52,766 nt of DNA from UM-FILTER-40-17 sp032251335. Its GTDB lineage: Bacteria; Bacteroidota; Bacteroidia; Flavobacteriales; Flavobacteriaceae. Where the stretch lies: NCBI GenBank assembly GCA_032251335.1, contig JAVVDW010000018.1, forward strand, positions 1-52,766. The letters are read 5' to 3'. This document shows positions 34,260 through 42,760 of the stretch, piece after piece (the stretch's first letter is position 1; every line of letters begins with the position of its first letter). The notes below the pieces were generated by a model. That model had not been told where the DNA came from and did not search any database. It saw only the letters and a list, made by a program, of their open reading frames with translations. Position numbers and translations under genes: made by a program.

Positions 34260-34407
34260 CAGAAAGATGTATCATTTTAAATCATAACAAAAACCAAGTA
34301 TTCTAACTATTTTGATTATAACTTAATAGCAGTTTAAATACAAACCGTCTTTGCTCATCAAATGACGTGCAGTTAGTGTTTGTTGATTTCAGATTAGCTT
34401 TTTGCAA

Positions 34408-34494
34408 ATGAAGCACCCATGTAAAAATTTTGTACACAGGCGCATGATGATTTGGGTTGTACCACCATCTAACGATAAAAAACAAATAGTATAA
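34408..34494 (+). CDS. small upstream ORF before the lrp-family gene (28 aa)
   Basis: ATG to TAA encodes 28 residues starting MKHPCKNFVHRR and ending DKKQIV, stopping 4 bases before the regulator ATG. Its 5' nucleotide sequence, and the bases just before the downstream start (AAACACATGAAAAA), match the region before actA at 12274-12374. That makes a shared leader-peptide device likely. There is no other support for it as a stable protein. Confidence 0.42.
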   Translation: MKHPCKNFVHRRMMIWVVPPSNDKKQIV

Positions 34495-34498
34495 ACAC

Positions 34499-34969
34499 AT
34501 GAAAAAAGAAAACCAGCAACTCATTTTAGATGGTATAGATAAGGAAATCCTAAGGCAACTTACGGCAGATGCACGCAGACCCATCCTTGAAATCGCTCGA
34601 AAAGTAGGTGTGTCCGGCGCCGCCATCCATCAGCGGATTCGGAAACTAGAAGAAAACGGTCTCATACAAGGATCCAAGTTGGTGCTAAACGCCAAAGTGT
34701 TGGGTTATACTACCATGGCATTTATCGGCATTTATTTAGACAAAGCCATTCGAAATCCGGATGCAGTACGCCAACTCAAAAATATTCCGGAAGTGTTGGA
34801 ATGTCATTACACCACAGGCAATTGGTCTATATTGATTAAACTGCTATGTAAAGATAATGCGCATCTGATGCAATTGCTCAACCACCAAATTCAATCTATA
34901 GAAGGCGTATCAAGAACTGAAACGTATATTTCATTAGACCAGCAAATAGACCGACAAATCGGGTTTTGA
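34499..34969 (+). CDS. Lrp/AsnC-family transcriptional regulator
   Basis: This 156-residue protein has the N-terminal helix-turn-helix (DKEILRQLTADARRPILEIARKVGVSGAAIHQRIRKLEENGLI spread over 12-54) and a C-terminal RAM/ligand domain (VLECHYTTGNWSILIKLLCKD, ETYISLDQQI). Family members sense amino acids and act as octamers. Its location just after a saccharopine dehydrogenase family gene suggests lysine or a related amino acid as effector. The inverted repeat over its promoter suggests autoregulation. Confidence 0.93.
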   Translation: MKKENQQLILDGIDKEILRQLTADARRPILEIARKVGVSGAAIHQRIRKLEENGLIQGSKLVLNAKVLGYTTMAFIGIYLDKAIRNPDAVRQLKNIPEVLECHYTTGNWSILIKLLCKDNAHLMQLLNHQIQSIEGVSRTETYISLDQQIDRQIGF

Positions 34970-34971
34970 GG

Positions 34972-35412
34972 CTACTTTCCGTTCACTTCAATCCAATACC
35001 CGTCCGGATCTTGTAAATATACTTGGCGGATAGCATCCGGGCGGCTGTTTGTGGTTGCAGCCTCACCCGTCCAGTTTTCAAAATAGATATTATGATTTTT
35101 TAGATGCACCATAAAAGCATCTAAGTCGTTTACAGCCAACGCAAAATGTACACCTTTTTGTTGTGTCAATTTCACATTTTTGTCTTCAATCAGATGAAGT
35201 TCTGCGCCGTTTTGTAAAGAAAACCAACGAATATGTGCTTGTTCGGTACCGTCGTGCATTTCGTCGAGTAATAAAACCTGCTGATAAAAATCGACACTTT
35301 TGTCCAGGTCTTTCACCAGCAACGCTATGTGATTCATCTGCAATCGGATTTCTTGTGAAAATCCGGAAAAACCCATAATCATAAAGCAAATAAACAGGGT
35401 GAAACGTTTCAT
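34972..35412 (-). CDS. exported VOC-family (glyoxalase/dioxygenase fold) protein
   Basis: This 146-residue protein has a signal peptide (FTLFICFMIMGFSGFSQ) and one vicinal-oxygen-chelate module: NHIALLVKDLDKSVDFYQQVL, GAELHLIED, VHFALAVNDLDAFMVHLK and the closing YLQDPDGYWIEV. Candidate metal ligands are His (NHIAL), Glu (ELHLIE), His (VHFAL) and Glu (WIEV). Periplasmic VOC proteins are uncommon; the substrate is unknown. It converges with the Lrp gene, with 2 bases between stops. Confidence 0.85.
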   Translation of the reverse strand: MKRFTLFICFMIMGFSGFSQEIRLQMNHIALLVKDLDKSVDFYQQVLLLDEMHDGTEQAHIRWFSLQNGAELHLIEDKNVKLTQQKGVHFALAVNDLDAFMVHLKNHNIYFENWTGEAATTNSRPDAIRQVYLQDPDGYWIEVNGK

Positions 35413-35473
35413 AAAAAAAGATTTTGAAACCGAAAGATACTAAAGAAAATCATTATAAAAACTTAAATCTTGC

Positions 35474-36046
35474 CTAAGCCTTTCGGTAGTTTGAGGCCAC
35501 CTCTTCCAATTTTGCATACCAGCCTTCACCAAATTTACGAATCAGCGCATCTTTTACAAATTTATAGACGGGCACACCCAAAGATGCACCGAGCTTACAG
35601 GCATCATCGCAAATCTGCCAACGGTGATAGTTTACTGCTGTAAAACTGCTGTATTGTTGCAAGCGAACCGGATACAAATGGCAAGAAATCGGTTTTGGCC
35701 AATCAATAGCACCATCCCGATACGCCCTTTCAATGCCGCAAAGAGCAGTTTGTTTCTCATCAAAAACCACATAGGCACATTCTTTACCACCCACCAAGGG
35801 CGTTTCCAAAAAACCTTGGGCGGTTTTTATATGCGTACCTTGTTTTTCGATGGCAGCGATTCCCTCGGGTCTCAAAAACGGTTTCACTTTCGGATAGATG
35901 CTTTTAAGGATGGCTGTTTCTTCCTCGTCAAGTGGCGCACCGGCTTCGCCTTCCACGCAACAAGCACCTTTGCAGGCATTTAGGTCGCACACAAACGCTT
36001 TTTCGAGTAATTCCTCCGAAAGGATGGTTTTGTCTATCTGAAACAT
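35474..36046 (-). CDS. DUF3109 Cys-rich protein
   Basis: This 190-residue protein belongs to DUF3109, a Cys-rich family probably binding an Fe-S cluster or zinc: CDLNACKGACCVEGEAGAPL at the N terminus, KECAYVVFDEKQTALCGIE mid-protein and PISCHLYPVRL with WQICDDACKLG. These recall YkgJ-type Cys patterns. No signal peptide is seen, so it is cytoplasmic. The -7 element TACCTTTG ends 5 bases before its ATG, predicting a leaderless mRNA. The function is not known. Confidence 0.88.
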   Translation of the reverse strand: MFQIDKTILSEELLEKAFVCDLNACKGACCVEGEAGAPLDEEETAILKSIYPKVKPFLRPEGIAAIEKQGTHIKTAQGFLETPLVGGKECAYVVFDEKQTALCGIERAYRDGAIDWPKPISCHLYPVRLQQYSSFTAVNYHRWQICDDACKLGASLGVPVYKFVKDALIRKFGEGWYAKLEEVASNYRKA

Positions 36047-36051
36047 GCCGA

Positions 36052-36059
36052 CAAAGGTA
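36052..36059 (-). promoter_or_regulatory. -7 promoter element of the DUF3109 gene
   Basis: On the minus strand TACCTTTG, an exact TAnnTTTG match, lies 5 bases upstream of the ATG. No -33 TTG at normal spacing is evident. Confidence 0.4.
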
Positions 36060-36155
36060 GGTATTTGACCAAGCGAAAACTTAAAAATTTAAGACTTTTC
36101 TATCTAAAAATGTTAAGCCTTTGAAAGGATTGGTATCAAATTTGTCCAAACTTAA

Positions 36156-36163
36156 TACCTTTG
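36156..36163 (+). promoter_or_regulatory. -7 promoter element of nadA-nadB
   Basis: TACCTTTG matches TAnnTTTG and lies 14 bases before the nadA ATG. A TTG at 36130-36132 is 23 bases upstream, slightly far for a -33 element. Confidence 0.45.
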
Positions 36164-36177
36164 TAAAAAAGAAAAAA

Positions 36178-37170
36178 ATGAAAATTGCTGAACAAATTCA
36201 GAAAAAAGGATACATCATAGAACCGATAGATTCATCCCTCGATTTGTCGGCTGAAATTTTAAAGCTGAAAAAGGAAAAGAATGCGGTTATTTTGGCGCAT
36301 TATTATCAAGAACCTGCTATACAAGAAATTGCTGATTATGTGGGCGATAGTTTAGGCCTTTCACAAGAAGCCGCTCGTGTAGATTGTGATATCATTCTCT
36401 TTGCCGGCGTTCATTTTATGGCAGAGACAGCCAAAATACTAAATCCTCATAAAAAAGTTATTTTACCGGATCTCAACGCAGGTTGCTCGCTTGCGGAATC
36501 TTGCAATCCTGATGATTTGCGCAAACTCAAAGAAAAACACCCCGACCATATCGTCATTACTTATGTAAATGCTTCCGCCGAGGTGAAAGCCCTCAGTGAT
36601 ATTGTTTGCACTTCTTCAAATGCCAAAAAAATTGTGGATTCGGTGCCCGAAAACCAACCGATTATTTTTGCCCCCGATAAGAATTTGGGTCGTTACATCA
36701 ATAAAATTACAGGCCGAAATATGCTACTATGGGACGGAGCCTGTATTGTGCATGAAGCTTTCTCTATTGAAAAATTACTCAAAGTAGCACAAGAACACCC
36801 CGATGCCAAAATAATTGCCCACCCGGAGTCGGAAGAACACATTCTCAAAACTGCAGATTACATTGGCTCTACCGCCGGCATGATTCATTTTGTGGAGACA
36901 GATGAAGCCCAAAAATACATTGTAGCCACAGAAGCAGGCATCTTGCACGAAATGCAGAAAAAAGTGCCCCACAAAGTGCTGATTCCGGCACCATCACACG
37001 AAGATAATACCTGTGCATGCTCAGAATGTGCTTTTATGAAAATGAACACGCTGCAAAAACTTTATCTTTGTCTCAAGCACGAACAACCGGAGGTTACAGT
37101 TCCCGAAGACATTCGTTTAAAGGCACTCAAATCTGTCAACCGCATGTTGGAAATCAGTGCGCGCAAATAA
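36178..37170 (+). CDS. nadA: quinolinate synthase
   Basis: This 330-residue protein condenses iminoaspartate with dihydroxyacetone phosphate to quinolinate in NAD synthesis. Visible marks are AVILAHYYQEPAIQEIADYVGDSLGLSQEA, FAGVHFMAETAKIL, NAGCSLAESC, WDGACIVHE and CACSECAFMKMN, which supply the three 4Fe-4S ligands. The ATG at 36178 gives the usual length; a longer form starting with TTG is less likely. nadB follows after 33 bases and supplies the substrate. Confidence 0.96.
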   Translation: MKIAEQIQKKGYIIEPIDSSLDLSAEILKLKKEKNAVILAHYYQEPAIQEIADYVGDSLGLSQEAARVDCDIILFAGVHFMAETAKILNPHKKVILPDLNAGCSLAESCNPDDLRKLKEKHPDHIVITYVNASAEVKALSDIVCTSSNAKKIVDSVPENQPIIFAPDKNLGRYINKITGRNMLLWDGACIVHEAFSIEKLLKVAQEHPDAKIIAHPESEEHILKTADYIGSTAGMIHFVETDEAQKYIVATEAGILHEMQKKVPHKVLIPAPSHEDNTCACSECAFMKMNTLQKLYLCLKHEQPEVTVPEDIRLKALKSVNRMLEISARK

Positions 37171-37203
37171 AAATTTTAAAACAAGCTTATCTCATCTTCT
37201 TTA

Positions 37204-38793
37204 GTGAAAATCCCTAACAAAACAGATTTTTTGGTCATAGGATCCGGCATAGCCGGATTGAGTTATGCATACAAAGTGGCCTCACATTTCGAAAAATGCC
37301 ATAAAAAGGTAAGCATTACCCTTATCACCAAAGCCTCCGAAGATGAGAGCAATACCAAATACGCTCAGGGCGGTATTGCTTCAGTGACTAAAACCAGCGA
37401 CACTTTTGAGAGCCATATCCAAGATACCTTGGTTGCCGGAGACGGCCTTTGCGATCCGGAAATCGTACGCATGGTGGTTACCGCTGCTCCCGAGCGTATA
37501 CAGGAACTCATTGCTTGGGGTTCGCGCTTTGACAAAAACGAACAAGGTGAGTACGATTTGGCAAAAGAAGGCGGTCATTCCGACCATCGCATCTTGCACC
37601 ACAAGGATGCTACCGGTAATGAAATTGAAAGAGCGCTACTCGAAAAGGTGATGCACCATCCCCTGATACATGTGCTCAACCATTGCTTTGCCGTCGATCT
37701 CATCACCCAACACCATTTGGGCCAAAAAGTAAACAGGCGCACGCCTGATAAAAAATGTTTTGGTGTGTATTTGATGGATCGTAGGACACATAAAATACAC
37801 ACGCTGTTGTCTAAAATAACCCTTTTAGCGACGGGCGGTGCCGGACAAGTTTATGCAAGCACAACCAATCCCATTATTGCTACCGGCGACGGTATCGCTA
37901 TGGCTTACAGAGCAAAAGCCATTGTAGAAAACGTAGAATTTATACAGTTTCATCCCACAGCGCTTTTCAACCCCGACGCGAGTCCGGCCTTTTTGATTTC
38001 GGAAGCCGTTAGAGGCGCAGGCGCTATTTTGAAAAATCACAGAGGCGAAGCCTTTATGAAAAAATACGATGCCCGCCTCGATTTGGCTCCGCGCGACATT
38101 GTGGCACGTGCCATAGATGCTGAAATGAAAAAGCGCGGACGGGCACATGTTTTTTTGGATACAACAGCTATAGATGTAGCCATTTTTAAAAGTCATTTTC
38201 CCAATATATATGAAAAATGTCTGTCGTTGGGCATCGATCCCACAAAAGAGATGATTCCCGTGGTCCCGGCTGCACATTATCTGTGTGGAGGTATCAAAGT
38301 GGATAGAAACGGAAAAACGAGTATTCATAACCTGTATGCTTCCGGAGAATGCAGTTGCACCGGGCTACACGGTGCCAACAGATTGGCTTCAAATTCCCTT
38401 TCAGAAGCATTGGTTTTTTCACACAACGCGTTTCTTGAAAGCATTAAAGAAGTAGAAAATATTGATTATAATGAGCAGATTCCGGATTGGAACGACGAAG
38501 GAACTGAAATCCCAAATGAGCATATACTTGTGATGCAAGCTAAAAAAGAAGTACAAGAACTCATGAGTGCTTACGTAGGTATTGTTCGCTCGGACGAGCG
38601 ATTGGGTAGGGCTTTGGCTCGCTTAAAATTGATACATGAGGAAACCGAAGTGCTTTATGAAAAATCCAAATTGAGTGTGGCCATTTGCCAATTGCGAAAT
38701 CTCGTAAATATGGGTTATCTTATTATTTCTGCGGCCCAAGCACGCAGGGAAAACATCGGACTTCACTACAACATCGATAATATCAAATCTTAA
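37204..38793 (+). CDS. nadB: L-aspartate oxidase
   Basis: This 529-residue flavoprotein oxidises L-aspartate to iminoaspartate for NadA. It has the FAD-binding start DFLVIGSGIAGLSYAYKV, KYAQGGIASV, the active-site region GHSDHRILHHKD, ATGGAGQVY, EFIQFHPTALF and GECSCTGLHGANRLASNSL, followed by the succinate-dehydrogenase-like C-terminal helices. The start is a GTG at 37204: no ATG lies between it and the FAD motif nine codons later. Confidence 0.96.
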   Translation: MKIPNKTDFLVIGSGIAGLSYAYKVASHFEKCHKKVSITLITKASEDESNTKYAQGGIASVTKTSDTFESHIQDTLVAGDGLCDPEIVRMVVTAAPERIQELIAWGSRFDKNEQGEYDLAKEGGHSDHRILHHKDATGNEIERALLEKVMHHPLIHVLNHCFAVDLITQHHLGQKVNRRTPDKKCFGVYLMDRRTHKIHTLLSKITLLATGGAGQVYASTTNPIIATGDGIAMAYRAKAIVENVEFIQFHPTALFNPDASPAFLISEAVRGAGAILKNHRGEAFMKKYDARLDLAPRDIVARAIDAEMKKRGRAHVFLDTTAIDVAIFKSHFPNIYEKCLSLGIDPTKEMIPVVPAAHYLCGGIKVDRNGKTSIHNLYASGECSCTGLHGANRLASNSLSEALVFSHNAFLESIKEVENIDYNEQIPDWNDEGTEIPNEHILVMQAKKEVQELMSAYVGIVRSDERLGRALARLKLIHEETEVLYEKSKLSVAICQLRNLVNMGYLIISAAQARRENIGLHYNIDNIKS

Positions 38794-38807
38794 ATTAAAG
38801 AGTCAAT

Positions 38808-39752
38808 ATGAATTACCTCATGCTTTTGAGCGGTCTTTTTTTACTGGTTATAGGGGGCGATTTTCTGGTTAGGGCGGCCGTGGCCATCTCTTTAAAACTC
38901 AACATTTCTAAAGCCATAGTAGGGTTAACCATTGTGTCTTTTGCAACTTCGGCACCCGAACTAATTGTGAGCCTCAAAGCAGCTTTGGCCGGCCACCCCG
39001 ATATTTCTATCGGCAATGTCATGGGTTCAAATATCGCAAATATCGGATTGGTGCTAGGGGTAACGGCTATTATTTTTCCAATCACGGTTGGCAAGCAATT
39101 TGGCAGACTGCATTGGCCGGCCATGATGATCTTAAGCATGTTGCTCTATTTGTTCATGTCTTCTCATCTTCTGATTGAAGTTTACGAAGGGGTTGTTCTA
39201 CAGTTGCTACTTTTTGTTTTTATTTATCTTTTGCTGCGCTTCCGAAAAAAAGAAGAACTAGAGGAGGAAGTAGATGAAGTACTCAGAGATATTTCGGGCG
39301 TTAAAACGTTTTTATGGCTGTTAATTAGTGCCTTAGGCCTGTATTTTGGTTCGGAATTGTTGGTGAAAGGTGCTGTAAACATAGCCGTTGGCTTGGGCGT
39401 GAGCGAGCGTATCATCGCCGTGACGGTTATTGCTTTGGGCACCAGCCTTCCCGAACTTTCAGCCTCTGTTGTTGCCGCACTGCGACAAGAAAAAGCCATT
39501 TCGTTGGGTAATTTGATAGGCTCAAACATCTTTAACATTGGTTCTGTCATCGGTATTTCTGCCATCATTCATCCTATTGAAGTAAAAAGTCCGGAGTTGC
39601 TGCAAGCAGATATGTGGTGGATGCTTGGCTTGGCATTTGTTTTACTGCCTATGACATGGATGTCCGGTAAACGACAAATAAGCCGGTTGGGCGGATTTGT
39701 ATTGGTTTTTTGTTATTCTTTTTACATAATTTCCACTTTTATACAAAAATAA
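38808..39752 (+). CDS. calcium/sodium antiporter, CaCA family (YrbG-like)
   Basis: This 314-residue membrane protein has about ten helices and the two inverted alpha-repeats of the CaCA family: ATSAPELIVSLKAAL with GNVMGSNIANIGLVLG, and GTSLPELSASVVAAL with GNLIGSNIFNIGSVIG. The Glu residues in both APEL/LPEL motifs are the ion ligands. It begins 14 bases after nadB and may share its transcript, but a functional link is not evident. Confidence 0.92.
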   Translation: MNYLMLLSGLFLLVIGGDFLVRAAVAISLKLNISKAIVGLTIVSFATSAPELIVSLKAALAGHPDISIGNVMGSNIANIGLVLGVTAIIFPITVGKQFGRLHWPAMMILSMLLYLFMSSHLLIEVYEGVVLQLLLFVFIYLLLRFRKKEELEEEVDEVLRDISGVKTFLWLLISALGLYFGSELLVKGAVNIAVGLGVSERIIAVTVIALGTSLPELSASVVAALRQEKAISLGNLIGSNIFNIGSVIGISAIIHPIEVKSPELLQADMWWMLGLAFVLLPMTWMSGKRQISRLGGFVLVFCYSFYIISTFIQK

Positions 39753-39788
39753 AAGGGTTAAATTATTTTTTTTGTAATTTTTATAAGT

Positions 39789-39822
39789 TTATACCCCTTA
39801 AAATCAAGGGGTATAATTTTTT
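39789..39822. terminator. 11-bp palindrome: terminator of the antiporter gene and/or glnN operator
   Basis: TTATACCCCTT and AAGGGGTATAA pair perfectly around AAAATC and are followed by six T. As a terminator it closes nadAB-antiporter. It also occupies the place where the -33 element of the glnN promoter should be. Confidence 0.65.
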
Positions 39823-39825
39823 ATG

Positions 39826-39833
39826 TAAATTTG
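39826..39833 (+). promoter_or_regulatory. -7 promoter element of glnN
   Basis: TAAATTTG matches TAnnTTTG and lies 43 bases before the ATG. No -33 TTG is present at the normal distance; the palindrome at 39789-39816 is there instead, so expression may need an activator. Confidence 0.5.
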
Positions 39834-39876
39834 TGCCGAATTTTAGAAAATATTTCAAACCTTAAATAAGCATATT

Positions 39877-42063
39877 ATGGGTACTATTAGAACACAAGCA
39901 TTGTTGGCCAGTCAGCAAAAGCCTCAAGTAAAAATAGACGAATCTATCAGACGTTCGGACTTGTTTGGTAAAAACGTCTTTAACGACCAGGCCATGCGTC
40001 AATATCTTTCCAAAGAGGCTTACAAAAGTGTCTTGGATGCCACAGAAAATGGATCAAAAATTGATCGCAAATTGGCAGAGCACATTGCAGCTGGTATGAA
40101 ACTATGGGCTTTGAGTAAAGGCGCCACACATTACACGCACTGGTTTCAGCCTTTGACGGGATCTAGTGCCGAAAAACACGATGCTTTCTTCGAACCCGTA
40201 GGAGGTGGTTTGGCCATAGAAAAGTTTGATGGCGGCCAGTTGGTGCAGCAAGAGCCAGATGCTTCCAGCTTTCCGAGTGGTGGCATTCGAAACACTTTTG
40301 AAGCGAGAGGTTATACCGCTTGGGATCCAACATCCCCGGCATTTGTATATGGCACAACGCTTTGTATTCCTACCGTTTTTGTTTCCTATACAGGTGAAGC
40401 CTTAGATTACAAAACACCTCTTTTGCGTTCCCTTCAGGCACTTGATGGAGCCGCCACGGCGGTTGCTAAATATTTTGACAAAAACGTGAAGAAAGTGATT
40501 GCCACTTTAGGATGGGAACAAGAATATTTTCTTATAGACAAATCGTTAGCCACAGCCAGGCCCGATATCGTCCTGACAGGGAGAGCACTTTTGGGCCATT
40601 CGCCTGCCAAAGGACAACAGTTGGAAGACCACTATTTTGGTTCTATTCCGATTCGTGTACTCAATTTTATGAGAGATTTGGAACAAGAATGCATGCTTTT
40701 GGGTATTCCTGTTAAAACAAGACACAACGAAGTGGCTCCCAATCAGTTTGAATTGGCACCCATTTTTGAAGAAGCCAACTTGGCCGTTGACCACAATACA
40801 TTACTCATGGACATCATGGGGAAAGTAGCCGACAGGCACGGACTAAAAGTATTACTACACGAAAAACCTTTTGCGGGCATTAACGGTTCGGGTAAACACA
40901 ACAATTTTTCGATGGCTACCGATACAGGTGTCAACTTGTTGGGTCCGGGCAAAACACCCATGAGTAATTTACAATTTCTTACTTTTTTTATCAATACCAT
41001 CAAGGCGGTTAATGAAAATGAAGAATTGCTAAGGGCCTCTATTGCCTCTGCCAGCAACGACCATCGCCTAGGTGCCAACGAAGCACCACCGGCCATTATT
41101 TCTGTTTTTATAGGCGATCAACTCTCCAAAGTTTTGGATGATCTGGAGAACGTATCCGACGGAAAACTATCGCCCGAAGAAAAAACAGAGTTGAAGCTTA
41201 ATGTTGTAGGCAAAATACCTGAAATACTGTTAGACAACACAGATAGAAACAGAACTTCTCCTTTTGCTTTCACGGGTAATAAATTCGAATTCAGGGCTGT
41301 GGGTTCTTCGGCAAACTGCGCCAACCCGATGACGGTATTGTCTGCCATCGTAGCCAAGCAGTTGACTGTGTTTAAAGCTGAAGTGGATGCTCTTGTTACG
41401 AGTAAGGACATGAAGAAAGACGATGCTATTTTCAACATTCTTCGCGAATACATTAAACAGTCTAAACGCATAATTTTTGAAGGAGATGGATACAGTGATG
41501 CATGGGAAAAAGAAGCTGCTAAACGAGGGCTGTCAAACAACAAAACTACACCCAAAGCATTGAAAGCCAATATTTCTGAAAAAAGTATTTCGCTTTTTGA
41601 AGAACTCGGCATTCTAAATCCAATTGAGATACACGCCAGATACGAGATAGAGTTGGAAGCCTACACCAAAAAAATACAAATTGAAGGCCGGGTTATAGGC
41701 GATATTGCCAGAAACCACGTGATTCCTACGGCAATAAACTATCAAAATAAATTAATCTCAAACGTACAAGGACTCAAGGATATTTTTGGTAAAGATTTTG
41801 AAAAGTATGCACAGGAGCAAATTAATCTAATTAAGGAGATTTCGGAACACATCGAGGCGATTAACTCCAATGTTACCAACATGACGGAAGCACGTAAAGC
41901 AGCCAACAATATCGAAGAAACTGAGGCTAAAGCGTATGCCTATTGTGATGAGGTAAGACCTTTCTTTGAAGTGATCCGATATCACTGCGACAAACTCGAA
42001 ATCCTGATTGACGACGAGTTGTGGACATTGGTCAAGTACCGCGAATTGCTCTTTACGCGATAA
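39877..42063 (+). CDS. glnN: glutamine synthetase type III
   Basis: This 728-residue protein is a GSIII, the long form common in Bacteroidota, making glutamine from glutamate and ammonia with ATP. It shows GWEQEYFLID (Glu metal ligands), TRHNEVAPNQFELAPIFEEAN, GINGSGKHNNFSMATD (glutamate/ammonia site) and NRTSPFAFTGNKFEFRAVGSSAN. The C-terminal long helices (about 600-720) are the GSIII-specific extension. It is transcribed alone, bounded by a palindrome upstream and a bidirectional terminator downstream. Confidence 0.96.
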   Translation: MGTIRTQALLASQQKPQVKIDESIRRSDLFGKNVFNDQAMRQYLSKEAYKSVLDATENGSKIDRKLAEHIAAGMKLWALSKGATHYTHWFQPLTGSSAEKHDAFFEPVGGGLAIEKFDGGQLVQQEPDASSFPSGGIRNTFEARGYTAWDPTSPAFVYGTTLCIPTVFVSYTGEALDYKTPLLRSLQALDGAATAVAKYFDKNVKKVIATLGWEQEYFLIDKSLATARPDIVLTGRALLGHSPAKGQQLEDHYFGSIPIRVLNFMRDLEQECMLLGIPVKTRHNEVAPNQFELAPIFEEANLAVDHNTLLMDIMGKVADRHGLKVLLHEKPFAGINGSGKHNNFSMATDTGVNLLGPGKTPMSNLQFLTFFINTIKAVNENEELLRASIASASNDHRLGANEAPPAIISVFIGDQLSKVLDDLENVSDGKLSPEEKTELKLNVVGKIPEILLDNTDRNRTSPFAFTGNKFEFRAVGSSANCANPMTVLSAIVAKQLTVFKAEVDALVTSKDMKKDDAIFNILREYIKQSKRIIFEGDGYSDAWEKEAAKRGLSNNKTTPKALKANISEKSISLFEELGILNPIEIHARYEIELEAYTKKIQIEGRVIGDIARNHVIPTAINYQNKLISNVQGLKDIFGKDFEKYAQEQINLIKEISEHIEAINSNVTNMTEARKAANNIEETEAKAYAYCDEVRPFFEVIRYHCDKLEILIDDELWTLVKYRELLFTR

Positions 42064-42079
42064 AAAATCAGAGATTCTT

Positions 42080-42112
42080 AAAAAGCCCTCAATTAAAATT
42101 GAGGGCTTTTTT
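42080..42112. terminator. bidirectional terminator between glnN and the deacetylase gene
   Basis: AAAAAGCCCTCAA and TTGAGGGCTTTTT form a 13-bp stem around TTAAAA, with A and T runs on either side, serving both converging genes. Confidence 0.9.
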
Positions 42113-42140
42113 AATGGATTCGTAGATTGGTAGAAACGAC

Positions 42141-42758
42141 TTATAAATGCTCAAAACGATAACCTTGCCGGCTAAAATGGTCAAGCATTTTAGGAAGGAC
42201 AAAAGACAGATTTGGAAAGGCTTTTTCACTGTCGTGAAAGACTACAATACTCCCATTTTGGGTGTGTTTTAAAACATTGGCGAGGCATTTTTCGGGCGAA
42301 ATACTCGGGTCAAAATCACCGCTGATGACATCCCACATCACTATTTCGACGCCCAATTTTATCAGTTCTTTTGCTTGTTTGTTTTTAATGCGTCCGTAGG
42401 GTGGTCTGAACAAATTGGAAGGAATAAATTTTTGAGTTTCCGAATATGACTTTAGGTATGTGTGGGTGTCAACATCCCAGCCGTTTTCGTGCCGCATGCC
42501 GTGGTTGCCTATTCGATGGCCTTTGGACTCTAAGACATTAAAAATTGCACGGTGTTTTTCAACGTTTTCGCCCACACAAAAAAACGTGGCTTTGGCATTG
42601 TATTTCTCCAGTTGATTGAGCACCCAATCGGTAACTCTTGGTGTGGGGCCATCGTCAAAAGTCAGATAGATCACTTTTTCACCAAGTGATTTTCTCCAAA
42701 GGTATTTTGGAAAGAGAAGCCGAAGCCAGAAAGGCGTTTTGACGAGTATTTTGTGCAA
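42141..42758 (-). CDS. polysaccharide deacetylase (NodB homology)
   Basis: This 205-residue protein carries the NodB deacetylase motifs: YLTFDDGPTPRVTD (catalytic base and metal Asp), IGNHGMRHENGWD (metal His pair; the usual Ser/Thr of HSxxH is Gly), FRPPYGRI, and IVVFHDSEKAFPNL. Family members remove N-acetyl groups from peptidoglycan or other polysaccharides. The only usable start is a TTG at 42758, two bases after the stop of the GT117 gene, so the two are likely coupled. Confidence 0.85.
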   Translation of the reverse strand: MHKILVKTPFWLRLLFPKYLWRKSLGEKVIYLTFDDGPTPRVTDWVLNQLEKYNAKATFFCVGENVEKHRAIFNVLESKGHRIGNHGMRHENGWDVDTHTYLKSYSETQKFIPSNLFRPPYGRIKNKQAKELIKLGVEIVMWDVISGDFDPSISPEKCLANVLKHTQNGSIVVFHDSEKAFPNLSFVLPKMLDHFSRQGYRFEHL

Positions 42759-42760
42759 GA

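Noticed and set aside
39753..39876. Riboswitch upstream of glnN
   Set aside because: Only about 40 bases remain after the -7 element; the palindrome lies upstream of the transcription start, so it is not a leader RNA element of glnN.
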